The translations under genes were made by a program, and so were the position numbers. From assembly GCA_000320605.2 (NCBI GenBank), contig KB445792.1:2690717-2754716 (forward strand): DNA of 64,000 nucleotides, written 5' to 3'. Positions within the stretch are counted from its first letter, which is position 1; each line of letters begins with the position of its first letter. Source of the stretch: Gelatoporia subvermispora B. Its lineage: Eukaryota > Basidiomycota > Agaricomycetes > Polyporales > Gelatoporiaceae. The notes under the pieces are model-generated. The model had not been told where the DNA came from and did not search any database. It saw only the letters and a list, made by a program, of their open reading frames with translations. Positions 25,090-35,778 of this stretch are shown here, in pieces.

Positions 25090-26870
25090 TCAGGCATCGG
25101 ACCAAATTGCCTTAGCGGTCTCGACCACCAGCGAGAGCTTGCGCTTGACATCGTCCTCCGTCACCGGGTTGCCTTCGGCGTGCGATGCAAAGCCGCACTG
25201 CGGACTGATGCAGATCCTACAGACGAATATCTGTCAATTCATCATCGGTACACGGGAGAAGCAGATACGCACTGGTTCAGCGCTGCCTCCTGGGTGCGCG
25301 ACTCCTCTCCGCTGGCAAGAACCTCCGCAGCGCGGTGCACACGCGCGATGAGATCGGCCTTGTCCTCGAGCTATACATAGCGTACCATCAGGAACGTAAG
25401 ATGCAATCATGACAACACAACACACCTTGGGGATCTTGCTCGAGATCAAACCGAGAACGACGGATTTATTTGCAGGAAGCCATTTCAGGGGCTCGAAGGT
25501 ACCCGCGCGTGGCGTGTCGTACTCAAGCTGGGAGGAAACCAGCATCACATCAGATCACCATCGCAGCATCAGATATCTCTGTTACTTTCAACTCACATAG
25601 TACGTGTCGACGTTGATCTCACGGAACAGCTTGATCGCGATGCGGTCATATCCACCCTCACTGAAGTGCATTCCATCCTGATTGTGATTTCAGTATCTTA
25701 GCGGCACGACAAATACCCGGGTTGCCCGACCTTGAAGTTGCCGCGGCAGAGGTGCAGGCCTACTGTCATATCCGCCGGGCGGCCCTCGAGCAAGGAATTG
25801 TACGCCTTGATGTAGGTGTCAAGGAGCGCCTTGTGGTCGACTCCGACCTCCTCCATACCCTCGAGCATAGGCTCTGCGCAGAAGTATGCGAGGAGCGGGT
25901 CATCGAACTGGATGTTCCCTGCGGAAGACAGATATTCGCAGGTGCTCTTTGGAGTTTAAGAGATCGCAACTTACTGCACCCAGCCTCATACAGCTCCTTG
26001 ATCTCGGCCTGGTAAGCGAGCGCGATGTCCGCGAAGTACTCATCTGTGGGATCGAAGTGAATGTCTGGAATTTCACATCTGAAACACTGGTGTGAAATGC
26101 GTACCGTCGTTCGCATACACCTCCTTCGGGTACGCATATACTCCGTGCCGGAGGTGGAACCACTCCGGCGCACACATCGTGATCTTCAGGTTTTTGTGCT
26201 CCTGGATCACATATGAACACCTTCTCCCGCCTATAAGCTAGAAGCTTGATGACGTACCTCCGGCTTCGTGAACTTCTTGAGCGCCTCAAATTGAGGGACG
26301 TAGAACTGCTTGGTACGCTTGAGCTTAGACTACGGCGGATAGTAGCAGATCAGCCTCGCTGAAACGGTCCGGTGCAGGATCAGCACTTACCTCGCAGACG
26401 TAGGAATCGGCACCCTTGAAGCTGAGTTTCTTGAACGCCTTGACATCGGGGCAGTAGTCCTGGAATATGGGAGGTAAGGATTGCGCTGCCTTCCGCCGAC
26501 TTGAAGGTCATTCACCATCAGCATGTGATCAGGGACCAACGGGATGTACTTCATCCCGTCCAGATTGTCGAAGACGCCATCGTAGAACATGTGCCTGCGA
26601 TGTATTTGGAAAATTGAAAGCTGCCTCTCGAAAAGTTTGTTAAACGACGCACCTCCTGAACTCTCCGTCCGTGATGGCCTTGATACCCGCCTCCCTCTGC
26701 ACCTCCACAATATTCCGGATCGCCTCATCCTCGACCTTGCGGAGCTCCTCCTGAGTGCACTTGCCTGCGTCAAACTCGACACGCTTGTCGAGCAGATTGC
26801 GCGGTCGCTTGAGAGAGCCGATCTGGTCAGCGCGGAACGGCGGGAAAAGCTTCGGAGTGGCGGAGGACAT
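25090..26870 (-). CDS. MetE/UROD-like cobalamin-independent methionine synthase family protein
   Basis: Model (minus): 11 exons, 26870-26653, 26594-26516, 26459-26391, 26329-26258, 26201-26105, 26064-25975, 25918-25731, 25677-25597, 25527-25426, 25370-25273, 25216-25090; 406 aa with all phases consistent. It resembles the short bacterial YxjG/YxjH-type relatives of the MetE C-terminal barrel, not the about 760-aa full MetE. Visible motifs: FRADQIGSLKRP at the start, ITDGEFRR, PEWFHLRHG, GCRNIQFDDPLLAYF, zinc-ligand pair GLHLCRG (His264, Cys266), GMHFSEGGYD, LEYDTPRAGTFEPL, VVLGLISSK, and the last ligand SPQCGF (Cys372). It is likely a cytosolic zinc-dependent methyl or alkyl transferase; the actual substrate (homocysteine, a thiol or another) cannot be told. 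Introns are 40-70 nt; the 40-nt intron 26104-26065 is at the lower limit. Confidence 0.9.
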
Positions 26871-26962
26871 GTTGGTTCAAGAGAAGGCTCGACTTGCGGA
26901 CGTGGGAGGGGGGGACCTGTCTTAGCACTCGAGTCTGGCAACTCATGACAACGCTGCTGGAG

Positions 26963-26970
26963 TTTTTATA
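26963..26970 (-). promoter_or_regulatory. TATA box of MetE-like gene
   Basis: Minus-strand TATAAAAA lies about 95 bp upstream of the ATG at 26870. Confidence 0.55.
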
Positions 26971-28544
26971 TGGGCCTGAGGACGGGCTTAACAGATTAGC
27001 CCGCTGACGGCCCCCCGTGAGCGGCTTCATGTTGTACAGAGTACCGATCTTATCAGCTGAGTTGAGTTTGCGAGAACGTGGATGCCTGGGACATATCTTC
27101 CATGCATGGCGTGTGCGATGAGAACGCTCTAAAGTGGCGATGGTCGACTGATGAAGGAGGCGTTCATGTGAACTTGCACTTGAAGTTCGGCCGCCTTGTA
27201 GACTCGACTAATGCCTCGGACGCGAGCGTCGCATGGCAATCGCGTGGACCCATCACCTCCTTAGCTCTCGTCTTTCCCACTTTACGATACTAGAACCACC
27301 TCCACGGCCGCCATAGCTTACCAGTGAGGAGAACGCGCTCAGACATGCTGCGAACTTTACGGCTCCGGACATCGGAAAACTCAATTGCAGTCAAGACACC
27401 GGGGAGCGTCTTCCCAAAGTTGTTATGTTACAACGACAGTCTTTTCAAACTGGGTATTCCATCTGAAGCTCTCCGGCTCGGATGTACTTGACCTGGCACT
27501 ATCATGATGTTAGACGTACCGTCCGCGAGGCTCCCGGTGGGTCCATGGTCCGGCACCGGCTCATGTGGTTATGTCTTCTCACCTCGGCGACACCACTGGC
27601 TCCGCATGCTGATACGCTCGTATATTTCGCGGACGCTATGCATCAAGTATCCCGTTTCTTGCGATGTCAATAGTCTAGCTGCATATTTTCATCCTGATCA
27701 GTGATTCCACTCCAGCAAATTCCAGGCACTCATGCCACATCGTGAGGCGAAGTCCGCGAAGCCCGGTTCAATTCCAAATCCGGCAGCACCTGCAATCGTA
27801 CTCTTCTCGTGGAATCAAACACGTCCCTCTACCATCTCCGTGCAAAATTTCCCTCATTACGGAGACATACAGGTCGTTCACACAGGCTTCCAACTTTCTT
27901 CTTATCTCTGATTTCATTGGATGCACTGGCACGTAATGGCGATAATCCTCACAGCGGCATCTTGCGCTGATCCGCGCACTCTTTCGAGCCGCCCTCTTTT
28001 TCTGCTTCTGGACGTGACCCGCACTAGTGCGTCCATTTATTATTCGGTTTCGAGTCGACTGCTGGTGAAGAGACAAGACGATGCTTTTGTGGTCTGTTCT
28101 GGTCTGCTACTGGCACTGCACTATCCAAATTGATAATCTCTATTGGCCCGGGTACAGAAACGAACTACAAGTACGCATCCGCGAGATGGGTATTTAAGCA
28201 CGGACATCGCTTGAGGCTGCCCTGCTGTTGCGTTATTTACCAGCCTCATCTTCACTCCAAAAAGCCTCTCTTCATTGCGAGTGGTGAGACTCGGCTGGGC
28301 GCGTCGGAGATCGTGTTTGCTGGCTGTTTGAAGAACCGTCTACTAGATCCGAGGGTCACAGTCTCAGGCCAACGACAGTCTTCAGCGGCACCATCATGTG
28401 CGGCAGACTCGCCTTCCTCTACACTTCCGGCCCAAACCCGGCTCATTTCCGCCGACCCCTGTATCGTGCGCTCCGATGCCCGGTCCCCTGGAACTTCATG
28501 TTTTTTTATATCTTTCACCTGGTCGGAAGTTTGGCGAGGCTGAC
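26971..28544. other. Divergent intergenic region
   Basis: 1.6 kb between the MetE-like gene (minus) and the SET-domain gene (plus). No open frame here shows a recognisable domain. It should contain both promoters; TATA-like motifs are gtatttaag near 28190 and tttttatat near 28503 on the plus strand. A 5' non-coding exon of the SET gene could lie in the last 300 bp. Confidence 0.45.
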
Positions 28545-29534
28545 ATGGTAGTCATCGATCGCTTGGACAACCTACAGGACATCGCCGGCTGGTCAGTATG
28601 GAAGAAGCCTGTCGCGCCCGTGCCAATAGACTCATGCTTCAAGCTTGAGGACATCCCAGGGAAAGGGATGGGCATGGTCGCGACGAGGCTTATTCATGCT
28701 GGCGAGCTTATTTGTGCGGAGCGCCCGATCGTAGTCACGACGAGGAATGTTGCGGTGAATGGCGAAGAAACATACAATGATGGGACATTCCATCGCAACT
28801 GCATCACTGGCCTCTCTGAGAAAGCCCGGGCTGCTATTCTCTCTCTCAAGAACTCGTTTCCTCCATCGTCGGGTCTCGACATGCTCCCTGGCATGTTGAA
28901 ATCCAATTACCTCGAGGTCGACATGACGGAACGTCCTGACCCGGAACGACCCTATTCTGGATGCTTCCCGATACTCTCACGGATTAACCACGACTGTAGC
29001 CCTTCCGCTAATTACTTCTTCGCCTTCGAGCCATACTGCGGCCAACTCTGGGCCGCAAGAGACATTCCGGACGGCGGCGAGATCACCATTGCATACACCA
29101 CGCTCCCAGCCCCGCGCGTAGACCGCCAAGCGCACCTTTCCGAAAGATACTTCTTCACCTGCACATGCGTGGCGTGCTCCCTGCCACCCATCGAAGCAGC
29201 AAGGAGCGACACGCGCCGGATTGGGCTTAGCAAGCTACTCGCCCGTAGTTCCACTCGCTCCGGTCTCATTTCGGCGGCGGAGCTACAGCAAGGTGTAAAA
29301 TGGGCGGAGGACGAAGGGCTCGCTGCGATCGCCGCGCACGCGGCCTACTATGGGGCGGGCAACCTGGCGATGTGTGGTGACGGGGAACTTGCGTTGGAAT
29401 GGGCTCGGCGTGGTCGGGATGCGTGTCGAATGGTGGAAGGAGAGGGCTCGTACAACGTGCGGGAGCTCGAGCAATTGCTCGCGTTGTCACCCCAGGATCT
29501 GCGGCTGCTCGCACGCCTGGGCAGGCGGCCCTGA
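28545..29534 (+). CDS. SET-domain protein (SMYD-like class)
   Basis: Single exon, 329 aa from the ATG at 28545; an in-frame ATG at 28476 would add 23 residues that look non-coding (T-rich stretch). The SET core starts at SCFKLEDIPGKGMGMVATR, continues to SRINHDCSPSANYFF and GGEITIAYTTL, and ends in a post-SET cluster CTCVAC, where Cys bind zinc. These are the cofactor-binding GxG-like, NHxC and GEEIxIxY elements of S-adenosylmethionine-dependent lysine methyltransferases. The usual NH.C.PN motif reads NHDCSPSA, with Asn replaced by Ser, which could weaken cofactor binding. The C-terminal about 110 residues are helical. Substrate (histone or other) unknown; many fungal members are uncharacterised. 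Confidence 0.85.
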   Translation: MVVIDRLDNLQDIAGWSVWKKPVAPVPIDSCFKLEDIPGKGMGMVATRLIHAGELICAERPIVVTTRNVAVNGEETYNDGTFHRNCITGLSEKARAAILSLKNSFPPSSGLDMLPGMLKSNYLEVDMTERPDPERPYSGCFPILSRINHDCSPSANYFFAFEPYCGQLWAARDIPDGGEITIAYTTLPAPRVDRQAHLSERYFFTCTCVACSLPPIEAARSDTRRIGLSKLLARSSTRSGLISAAELQQGVKWAEDEGLAAIAAHAAYYGAGNLAMCGDGELALEWARRGRDACRMVEGEGSYNVRELEQLLALSPQDLRLLARLGRRP

Positions 29535-30423
29535 GCCGCACGCGCATGTGGCGCATTCACGCGTCGGCGTTGCCTCCGCCGCCAGTTCTACTCGGAATGC
29601 TCGTCGTCTGACAGACTGTGGGCGCATCTGAGTTGGCGCGGGAAATTTATTGCAGCCTGACATGCGCGTTGTTGGTTGCTTGAGCCCTTAGGCTAGAGGT
29701 CGGATCGCTCGGGTATGTTTGTAAACAGAATTCTATGACCTGTAAAGGTATTTTCGTGTTCGTGTTCTAACCCAACATTTGCCTGGAAGCGCTTGCACGG
29801 GCTTCAGCCTTCGGACCGAACTGTCATCATCTACTAGAACATCAGGACGTACGACAAAGTTCCATTGCGACCGCGGGGGCCGCATCCTTCATATGTCATG
29901 CTCTGGCTGCTCATCAGGCCTGCAACAGCGCTGAGCGCAGATCCCACACCAGACGCCCGTCTCGCAGAGTCTGGCGCTCGGATGACATGGCAGTGCTGCG
30001 ACATTGTTTCCCCTGTGCCTGTCAGGTAGCGGGTCTTCGTCGAGTCCGTGATCTGAGTTACGCTCTCTCTCCGCCAGCACAGCGTACTTTTGGTGGAACC
30101 AAATCATAGTACGGCAGCCAACTCATCATCTGTCGCTGGACGCATGGAAACCATCATCGCCATGATCTTTCGGAAAAGAAAGCATACCAATTGCAGCTGA
30201 ACATTGATTCCGTGGGTAGCTCAAACCATTACGGGGCGAGATATGCTCAGTGGTTATGGTCACTTCGAAAATGCGGATGTGAGATTGTCATTCAAGATAT
30301 CGTTACAGGCATTCATTCCGTGCTACCGTGCTACCGTACTACCGTGCTGTCGTAATGTTAATACATTGATGGTATAAATAAATACAATAATTGCACCTCC
30401 TCATTTATAATTTAGTTCAATGA
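29535..30423. other. Convergent intergenic spacer
   Basis: About 0.9 kb between the 3' ends of the SET gene (plus) and the peroxidase gene (minus). No gene is seen. A short slippage repeat of ctaccgtg/ctaccgta lies at about 30326-30352. A tRNA-like 5' fragment follows at 30424. Confidence 0.5.
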
Positions 30424-30452
30424 AGCCAGAGTGGCGCAATGGATATCATGCG
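30424..30452 (+). other. tRNA 5'-half-like fragment (A box only)
   Basis: gccagagtggcgcaatggat looks like the acceptor strand plus D-arm of an Arg-type tRNA and contains a good A box (tggcgcaatgg), but no anticodon arm, T arm or B box follows, and it overlaps the 3' end of the peroxidase gene by a few bases. It is either a truncated tRNA-derived fragment or chance similarity. Confidence 0.25.
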
Positions 30453-31354
30453 GAACCCCCTACAATTGTTGGCCTATTCTTCTCAACTTGCGCAATCCGC
30501 GACTTCAGCTTCATTGATGTGATTGTGGTTTGCAGAAGGCCCTGTGTGTGATCAGGGATGAAGTCGTCGGGTAACCGCTCCTGCATCCACCACTGTTCGA
30601 CCCAAGGGACAGGGACAGACTCGTTCTGCCCGCCGAAGATGCCAAGCACGAGCGAAATCTCGCCTAGTGCAATCTTTTCGTGAACGGAGTCAAGCGGTCG
30701 CGAGTACTGTGAATCTCGCTTCACACGGATCCTGACGAAATCGTCAAAGGTCATGACCGCGCCGTCTGATGAAGCGTGTTCCATCTGCCGCACATAATGT
30801 GCGTCGGGAGAGGTTGGCGCATACTCGTATGACGGCTTTACGTCCGCATGGCCGAGTGAACCGTTGTGTTCGATGCAGTTGTGCCGCGCGAGGTCGGTAA
30901 GAGAAAGCTCTTTGAATTGCATGAGCAGGAACGAGCCGACCCACGCGATGAATGAAGCAAGGGGCAGAGATAGGTCATATCCTTGGCGCATCGCGCGAAT
31001 CAGATCGGTCTGGGACATGCCTCGTCCATTATGTGGTCTATTATAAAACATAATAAGCGCATGTCAACATCGATTGGAAATCACACGTACAGATAGCCAT
31101 GATTTGCAAGCGTGTTGAGAGCGGGGCAAGGAGAGCGTGAGTCACCAACTCCAGGGGCAACGTATGGATGCTGAGCACGAGAAATCATCGGGTCTATCGG
31201 CCGTGTTTCGTTATCAAGAATCATGCTGGGGAAGGTAAACTTAGATTGGTGTTGAAGATGGTGTCCGAAAAACTTACATAGAGCGTAAACATGTGGCGAA
31301 CACCGCTACAACAACGGCGATCGAAGCGACCTTGCGCAGGAGTCTTGGGGCCAT
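30446..31354 (-). CDS. Short-type heme-thiolate peroxidase / peroxygenase (chloroperoxidase family)
   Basis: Model (minus): exons 31354-31278, 31225-31091, 31037-30446; 267 aa. The N-terminus (MAPRLLRKVASIAVVVAVFA) is a signal peptide or anchor. The proximal heme ligand motif is SPCPALNTLANHGYLPHNGR (Cys59). The distal motif reads IEHNGSLGHAD (Glu127-His128-Asn129-Gly-Ser131), where family members normally have Glu-His-Asp or Glu-Gly-Asp with a magnesium site. Length fits the short (about 29 kDa) class. Members use H2O2 to oxygenate or halogenate organic compounds, usually outside the cell. The Asp-to-Asn change could alter the metal site. The gene faces the dioxygenase gene at 33.27 kb across a 1.9-kb spacer; a minus-strand TATATAAA at 31497-31504 is a candidate TATA box. 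Confidence 0.92.
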
Positions 31355-31496
31355 TGCTAGATGAGTTGGAGGATACAGGGTGGGCAAGTCTAGATTGATT
31401 AAATAACGGCTGCTAGAGCACAGTAATAGAACGGAGCACACAGTCCAGTGCACAGACGGAGGAATTGAAGTGTGTCGGGACCGACATGTCCACGGG

Positions 31497-31504
31497 TTTA
31501 TATA
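31497..31504 (-). promoter_or_regulatory. Candidate TATA box of peroxidase gene
   Basis: Minus-strand TATATAAA about 145 bp upstream of the ATG at 31354; an alternative AT-rich tttaat element lies nearer, at about 31398. Confidence 0.4.
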
Positions 31505-33170
31505 GACAAGCTAGGAAGATCACCAACAAATCTTGACGTTGAGCGCAATCGACTAACCCCGGTTGGGGAGTAAGGAAGTTGACGCCTAGCCCGATCACAA
31601 AATCATTTCCACGTGCATTGCCTCAGCAACCAGATCGCTGAACCGATACAGTACCAACAGACATTTCTGACATCCCGTATCACCGTACTATACGATGATC
31701 CCCTAGGCCCGACGTCAACATTGTTTGGGAAGCCAGCCAGTGCAGGCACGTTCGGGACAGCGACCGCGGCCTTGCATGCCACGCTGAGTACAGACCACCG
31801 AGATGCGCGCCTGCCTGCTATAGCCTGAGAAACGAGGCAGGAGGCAGTGGGAAAGATGGAACAGCGCGTGGCGCCGCGGATAATGCGCCCTGGCTGAGCG
31901 ATGAGCATGCCTCGTAAGGATATCAACGCCGATATGGAACACCGCCCAAGCCCCTTGAGACGTTAGACATCTTCGAGTCTGTGCGAAGCGATCTCTCCAA
32001 TTGAAAGTGGTATCCACCAGTCTGGTCCGCGACCTGCTGACCCACGGAAATAAGCTGGTTCTAGCCGGAGATCGTCGCCAGGCTGGATTGAAAGTCAGGT
32101 AGAATCAACACAATTGCCATTTGGGAACAGCGGCCAGCTGTAGCAATGTGTTGTGTGACTGGTATTTCGTTTTCGCCCATGAGGAAAAGTTGTTCGCGCT
32201 GGCCAGACGCTAGCTCAATTGATCGACAACAGCATGAGGCTACCCGGTCGTCGCCCGTCATATCTCACCTGAACACCGGAAGACAACCCAAACTCAACAA
32301 CAGGACCACTTAATAAACCTAATTACCCGGTCGTGCACACACAGGTCGGTCGTTGTCTAGTCATTATTATCAGCCTGTGCTTACTGGAAGATAGAAGGCG
32401 GACGTAACTTAGATATCATCAAAAGCATCGAAGGACAAAAAATCGGCAGAAAGACATGCATCCGAGAAGAAACAAGGCTAGCATGTTCGAGTGGACGTCG
32501 GTGGTGGAAAGCAAGACAAGCCCGCGGTCCTTTTGTTCCCGACTCGACGTTCTCCGGCGTCCTCCGCATTTGGCAACTTGTTGATGCGGCCTGTCGGTCC
32601 GCCCGATCACGTGATCAGTGGGTGGCATTTATTCGAAGTCGGGGTCGCAACCTCTGCGTAGCGTCCTCGCCGCTCCAATGGGTGTACAGTCCGTCTCCGA
32701 TGTTCGAATGCCCGGCAGCATATTCTAGCGTTACATCAACCCATTCGTCAGAGTACGCGCACACTGCTTCGCGCTATCTGCATCGGCCTACCTATGTCAG
32801 GATGACTAGTGCTATCTTCAGCGACTGTGCCGCTCCGTCCGAGGGTCGCAGCGCGAACTGGCCCTTCCGTTCGGGGGACAAACTGGGTCTAGTGACTCGA
32901 GGAACTCTTATGGCATTATCTACGGCCCTTGACGTCTCACCGATGCCAACTTCTAGCCTGACTTTGATATTGATAGCTTGAGCGCACGGGTCATGAGCCT
33001 TGCAGCTGCAAGGTGTACTGAATGTTCAAGATTACGAACTCGGCGGCTGGCTAGTTTCCTCTGCGTTCTGTCATTCAAACGGATGACGTCTCTCCTCTGG
33101 CTTCTGTGCGCCCGATGTCAGAGCTACCCGAGTCGGCCGATATGCGTTGTGTCTTCTACCTCGCGTTGCA
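31505..33170. other. Divergent promoter region, peroxidase / dioxygenase
   Basis: About 1.7 kb with no supported gene. The open frames 31603-31926 minus and 32622-32981 plus show no domain. The region is expected to hold control elements for the divergently transcribed peroxidase and dioxygenase genes. Confidence 0.45.
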
Positions 33171-33178
33171 TATAAATA
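33171..33178 (+). promoter_or_regulatory. TATA box of dioxygenase gene 1
   Basis: TATAAATA, 99 bp upstream of the ATG at 33270. Confidence 0.6.
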
Positions 33179-33269
33179 CGAAGATGATGCGGAATACTGA
33201 GCATCGAGCAGCCGGCACATCAATTGAATCGACTCCAACCCAACAGCCTCACCCGCTACTTACCGAACA

Positions 33270-34690
33270 ATGCCAGGACTTACCACTTACCCGTCCTTTC
33301 CCGAGAACGTGCCTACTCACCCTCTTCTTGTCGTTGACTATGAACTTCTCGAGGCTGGAGACAAGGACGAGGTTGCAAAACTCTGGAAAGCCGCGACTGA
33401 GCTTGGCTTTTGGTAGTAAGTCACCATTGGCTGATTTGCTAAATTTCACACGGCTAATCCCGAGGCAGTCTCAAGAATCACGGTGTAAATGAAGAAGTGA
33501 ATCAGATGTTTGAGATGGGTGCCGAGACGATGACACTCCCTTACGAAGAGAAGATGAAATTTGAGCAAGGCGACGACGGGATGTCTTTCGGGTAAATAAG
33601 CGTTTCCATCATACTGCCGGCCGCCCAAAGTCTAATCATGAGCTTTCAGCTACAAAGCGCCGGGTGCCAACGCCGTCGATGAGACTGGGACGAAAGATAG
33701 TGTCGAATTTATGAACATTTCTAAGGACGACGCGTTCTCCTGGCCCACCCCGACGCATCGCACCTACCCATCTACTGTGGACGCCCGCATGGAATCTACT
33801 ATCCGGCCTTTCATCCGCAAGTCCGTTGAAGTCAACGACACACTTCTCACTATCTTCAACGAGCTGCTTGGTCTGCCCGAGGGAACACTTGCCCAGAAGC
33901 ACAAGCCCGATGAGCACAGCGGTAGCGAGGCCAGATGCATCAAGAACCCTCCGAGACCCGGCGGCATCTCCGAGGAGAAGGCCGCCCTCGGCGCCCACAC
34001 CGATTTCGGGTCCCTGGTACGTGCTATGCTACTCGTCTTACATAGGAGTTCACGCGGTCCTCCAGTCCTTCTTGCACAACCGCCTGGGCGGCCTTCAGGT
34101 GATGGTCCCAGGAACCACACAGTGGCAATACATCAAGGTAGGCACGAGCACAGCTCATGTAGGGTTGCGATGTACGACTGATTTACTTTTTGATACTCCT
34201 CTAGCCAATCCCGGGACACGCCATTTGCAACCTGGGAGACTCTATGACCATATTCAGCGGTGGCATCCTCCGTTCCAATCTGCACCGCGTCGTGTGAGTT
34301 GCCTCCTCTGCCTCCGCAGACCACACAAACTCAACTTATCTTGATCTCATGCACAGCCCGCCGCCCGGTGCTCAGGGTCAGTTTGAACGGTGGTCGCTCG
34401 TGTACTTCACTCGGCCCGGGAACTCCGTGATCTTGAAGCCCCTCGTAGAGGAAAGCAACATTGTCGCGGATGCCTATACAAAGGTCGTCGACCGCTCGAT
34501 CTACGAGAGTGGGCAGACGTCCAGCGAGTGGTTCGCGCGCAGAATCAGGAACCAGCGCAGCAAGAATCAGAAGGTACGCTACTTGCACGCTTATCAACAT
34601 TGACAGCGCCTTATTGAAGTCCGCCTGTGACAGGGTCCAGAGACCTGGCGTGCGAGCCGCGGTACTGAGCACCTCCCTTCAGCCGCATAA
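33270..34690 (+). CDS. 2-oxoglutarate/Fe(II)-dependent dioxygenase, copy 1 (intact)
   Basis: Model: exons 33270-33415, 33469-33591, 33650-34016, 34066-34137, 34205-34293, 34357-34573, 34634-34690; 356 aa, phases closed. Isopenicillin-N-synthase-like fold: N-terminal dioxygenase region with LKNHGV, then a double-stranded helix with the iron ligands GAHTDFGSL (His206, Asp208) and NLHRVV (His263) and the 2-oxoglutarate anchor RWS (Arg277, Ser279) followed by FTRPGN. The C-terminus ends GPETWRASRG. Such enzymes hydroxylate, desaturate or cyclise small molecules; the substrate is unknown. A paralog with identical exon boundaries lies at 38.35 kb, and an NmrA-type reductase lies between them, suggesting a shared metabolic role (inference). 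Confidence 0.93.
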
Positions 34691-35778
34691 GTGTTTCAGA
34701 CTTTGCTCTCGAGAACAAATCTGTCTAGGCCTACAATGTCCGTTACTTATCAAAGCTGCACATGATCGAGATGTACGATTTTGGTCTAATATACCATTGG
34801 CTATGCCGACCTCATGTATGGGCACAAGTCGTTGTGAAATTGCCACTACTGTATAGCAAGATCTGCATTCTGAAACATTGGCAACCATGTCGTGAGATAT
34901 ACGCAGTGCGCCGAGATTTTAGCCACTCGTTTTCTCACTAGATCTGAGGACCAGGTATGACATCCGCGCCGAACTTTGACAGGTCAGTTTGATAGAGTTC
35001 GCGCGGCACTGCTCCTGTACCGTTGGAACACTCCACGTGGCGCTCTGTATGATGGATGCATGAGAAACACGCGGTACAACTTTCAAATGCTGTAATAGAT
35101 GATGATGCATAAAAGTCCAAGATGTCCCTAGCTAGGTGCGGGTGCAGTAGTAACTGTCTAAGTGTTCGAAATCAGCAGGTGCTGGGTATCTGTACAGCGG
35201 ACAGCAATCATCATATTCTTCACGATGGTAGATACCTTGTGTCAAGCTAAGTTGAGAAATCAGAACCCTCCAAAAATCAACGACCAGTAACCAGTCCGAA
35301 TCAAAGATGGCCACAGCCTTCGACGCGAGACTGGCCGCCGGTCCGCGTCGCGCAAGCGCCCGATCGCGTACTGCACGTGCTCTCCTCAAATTTTCTGCCC
35401 AGCCTGCCCTAAACAACTGCGTATAAAATTCGGTGCCCGGCCTTTGTGTTTCTTCAGAACATACTCAGCTAGGATCTATTCTATAGGTACTAACTCGAGT
35501 CTCGCATGTTTACACATGCCACATCCTTCAAATCCAGTGGATGATACCAGCGCCCGCTCGTTATACTGAGAACATGGCTGCTTTCGGGCAGTCTCGAGGA
35601 CGTTTGGTTCGCACTGTGCACTCCCGCAAGGGCAGTGTGCGGCGCAAGCCAGCGAGTTGGGCGTATATCTGATGGATTCCTTCGCATACACTTTTTGTAG
35701 TCTACAATCGTAATCCAGTTACTGCTCTCGTGCAGATTCTCGCGTGGTATCGCTCTAGCCTGATGAACTGGGGACTTG
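34691..35778. other. Convergent intergenic spacer
   Basis: 1.1 kb between the 3' ends of dioxygenase copy 1 (plus) and the NmrA-type gene (minus). The open frames in it (for example 35132-35416 minus) lack an ATG start or any domain. No gene is seen. Confidence 0.5.

Noticed and set aside
35132..35416. 94-aa minus-strand open frame between dioxygenase copy 1 and the NmrA-type gene
   Set aside because: Starts with TTG rather than ATG, has no family motif and lies in a convergent spacer.
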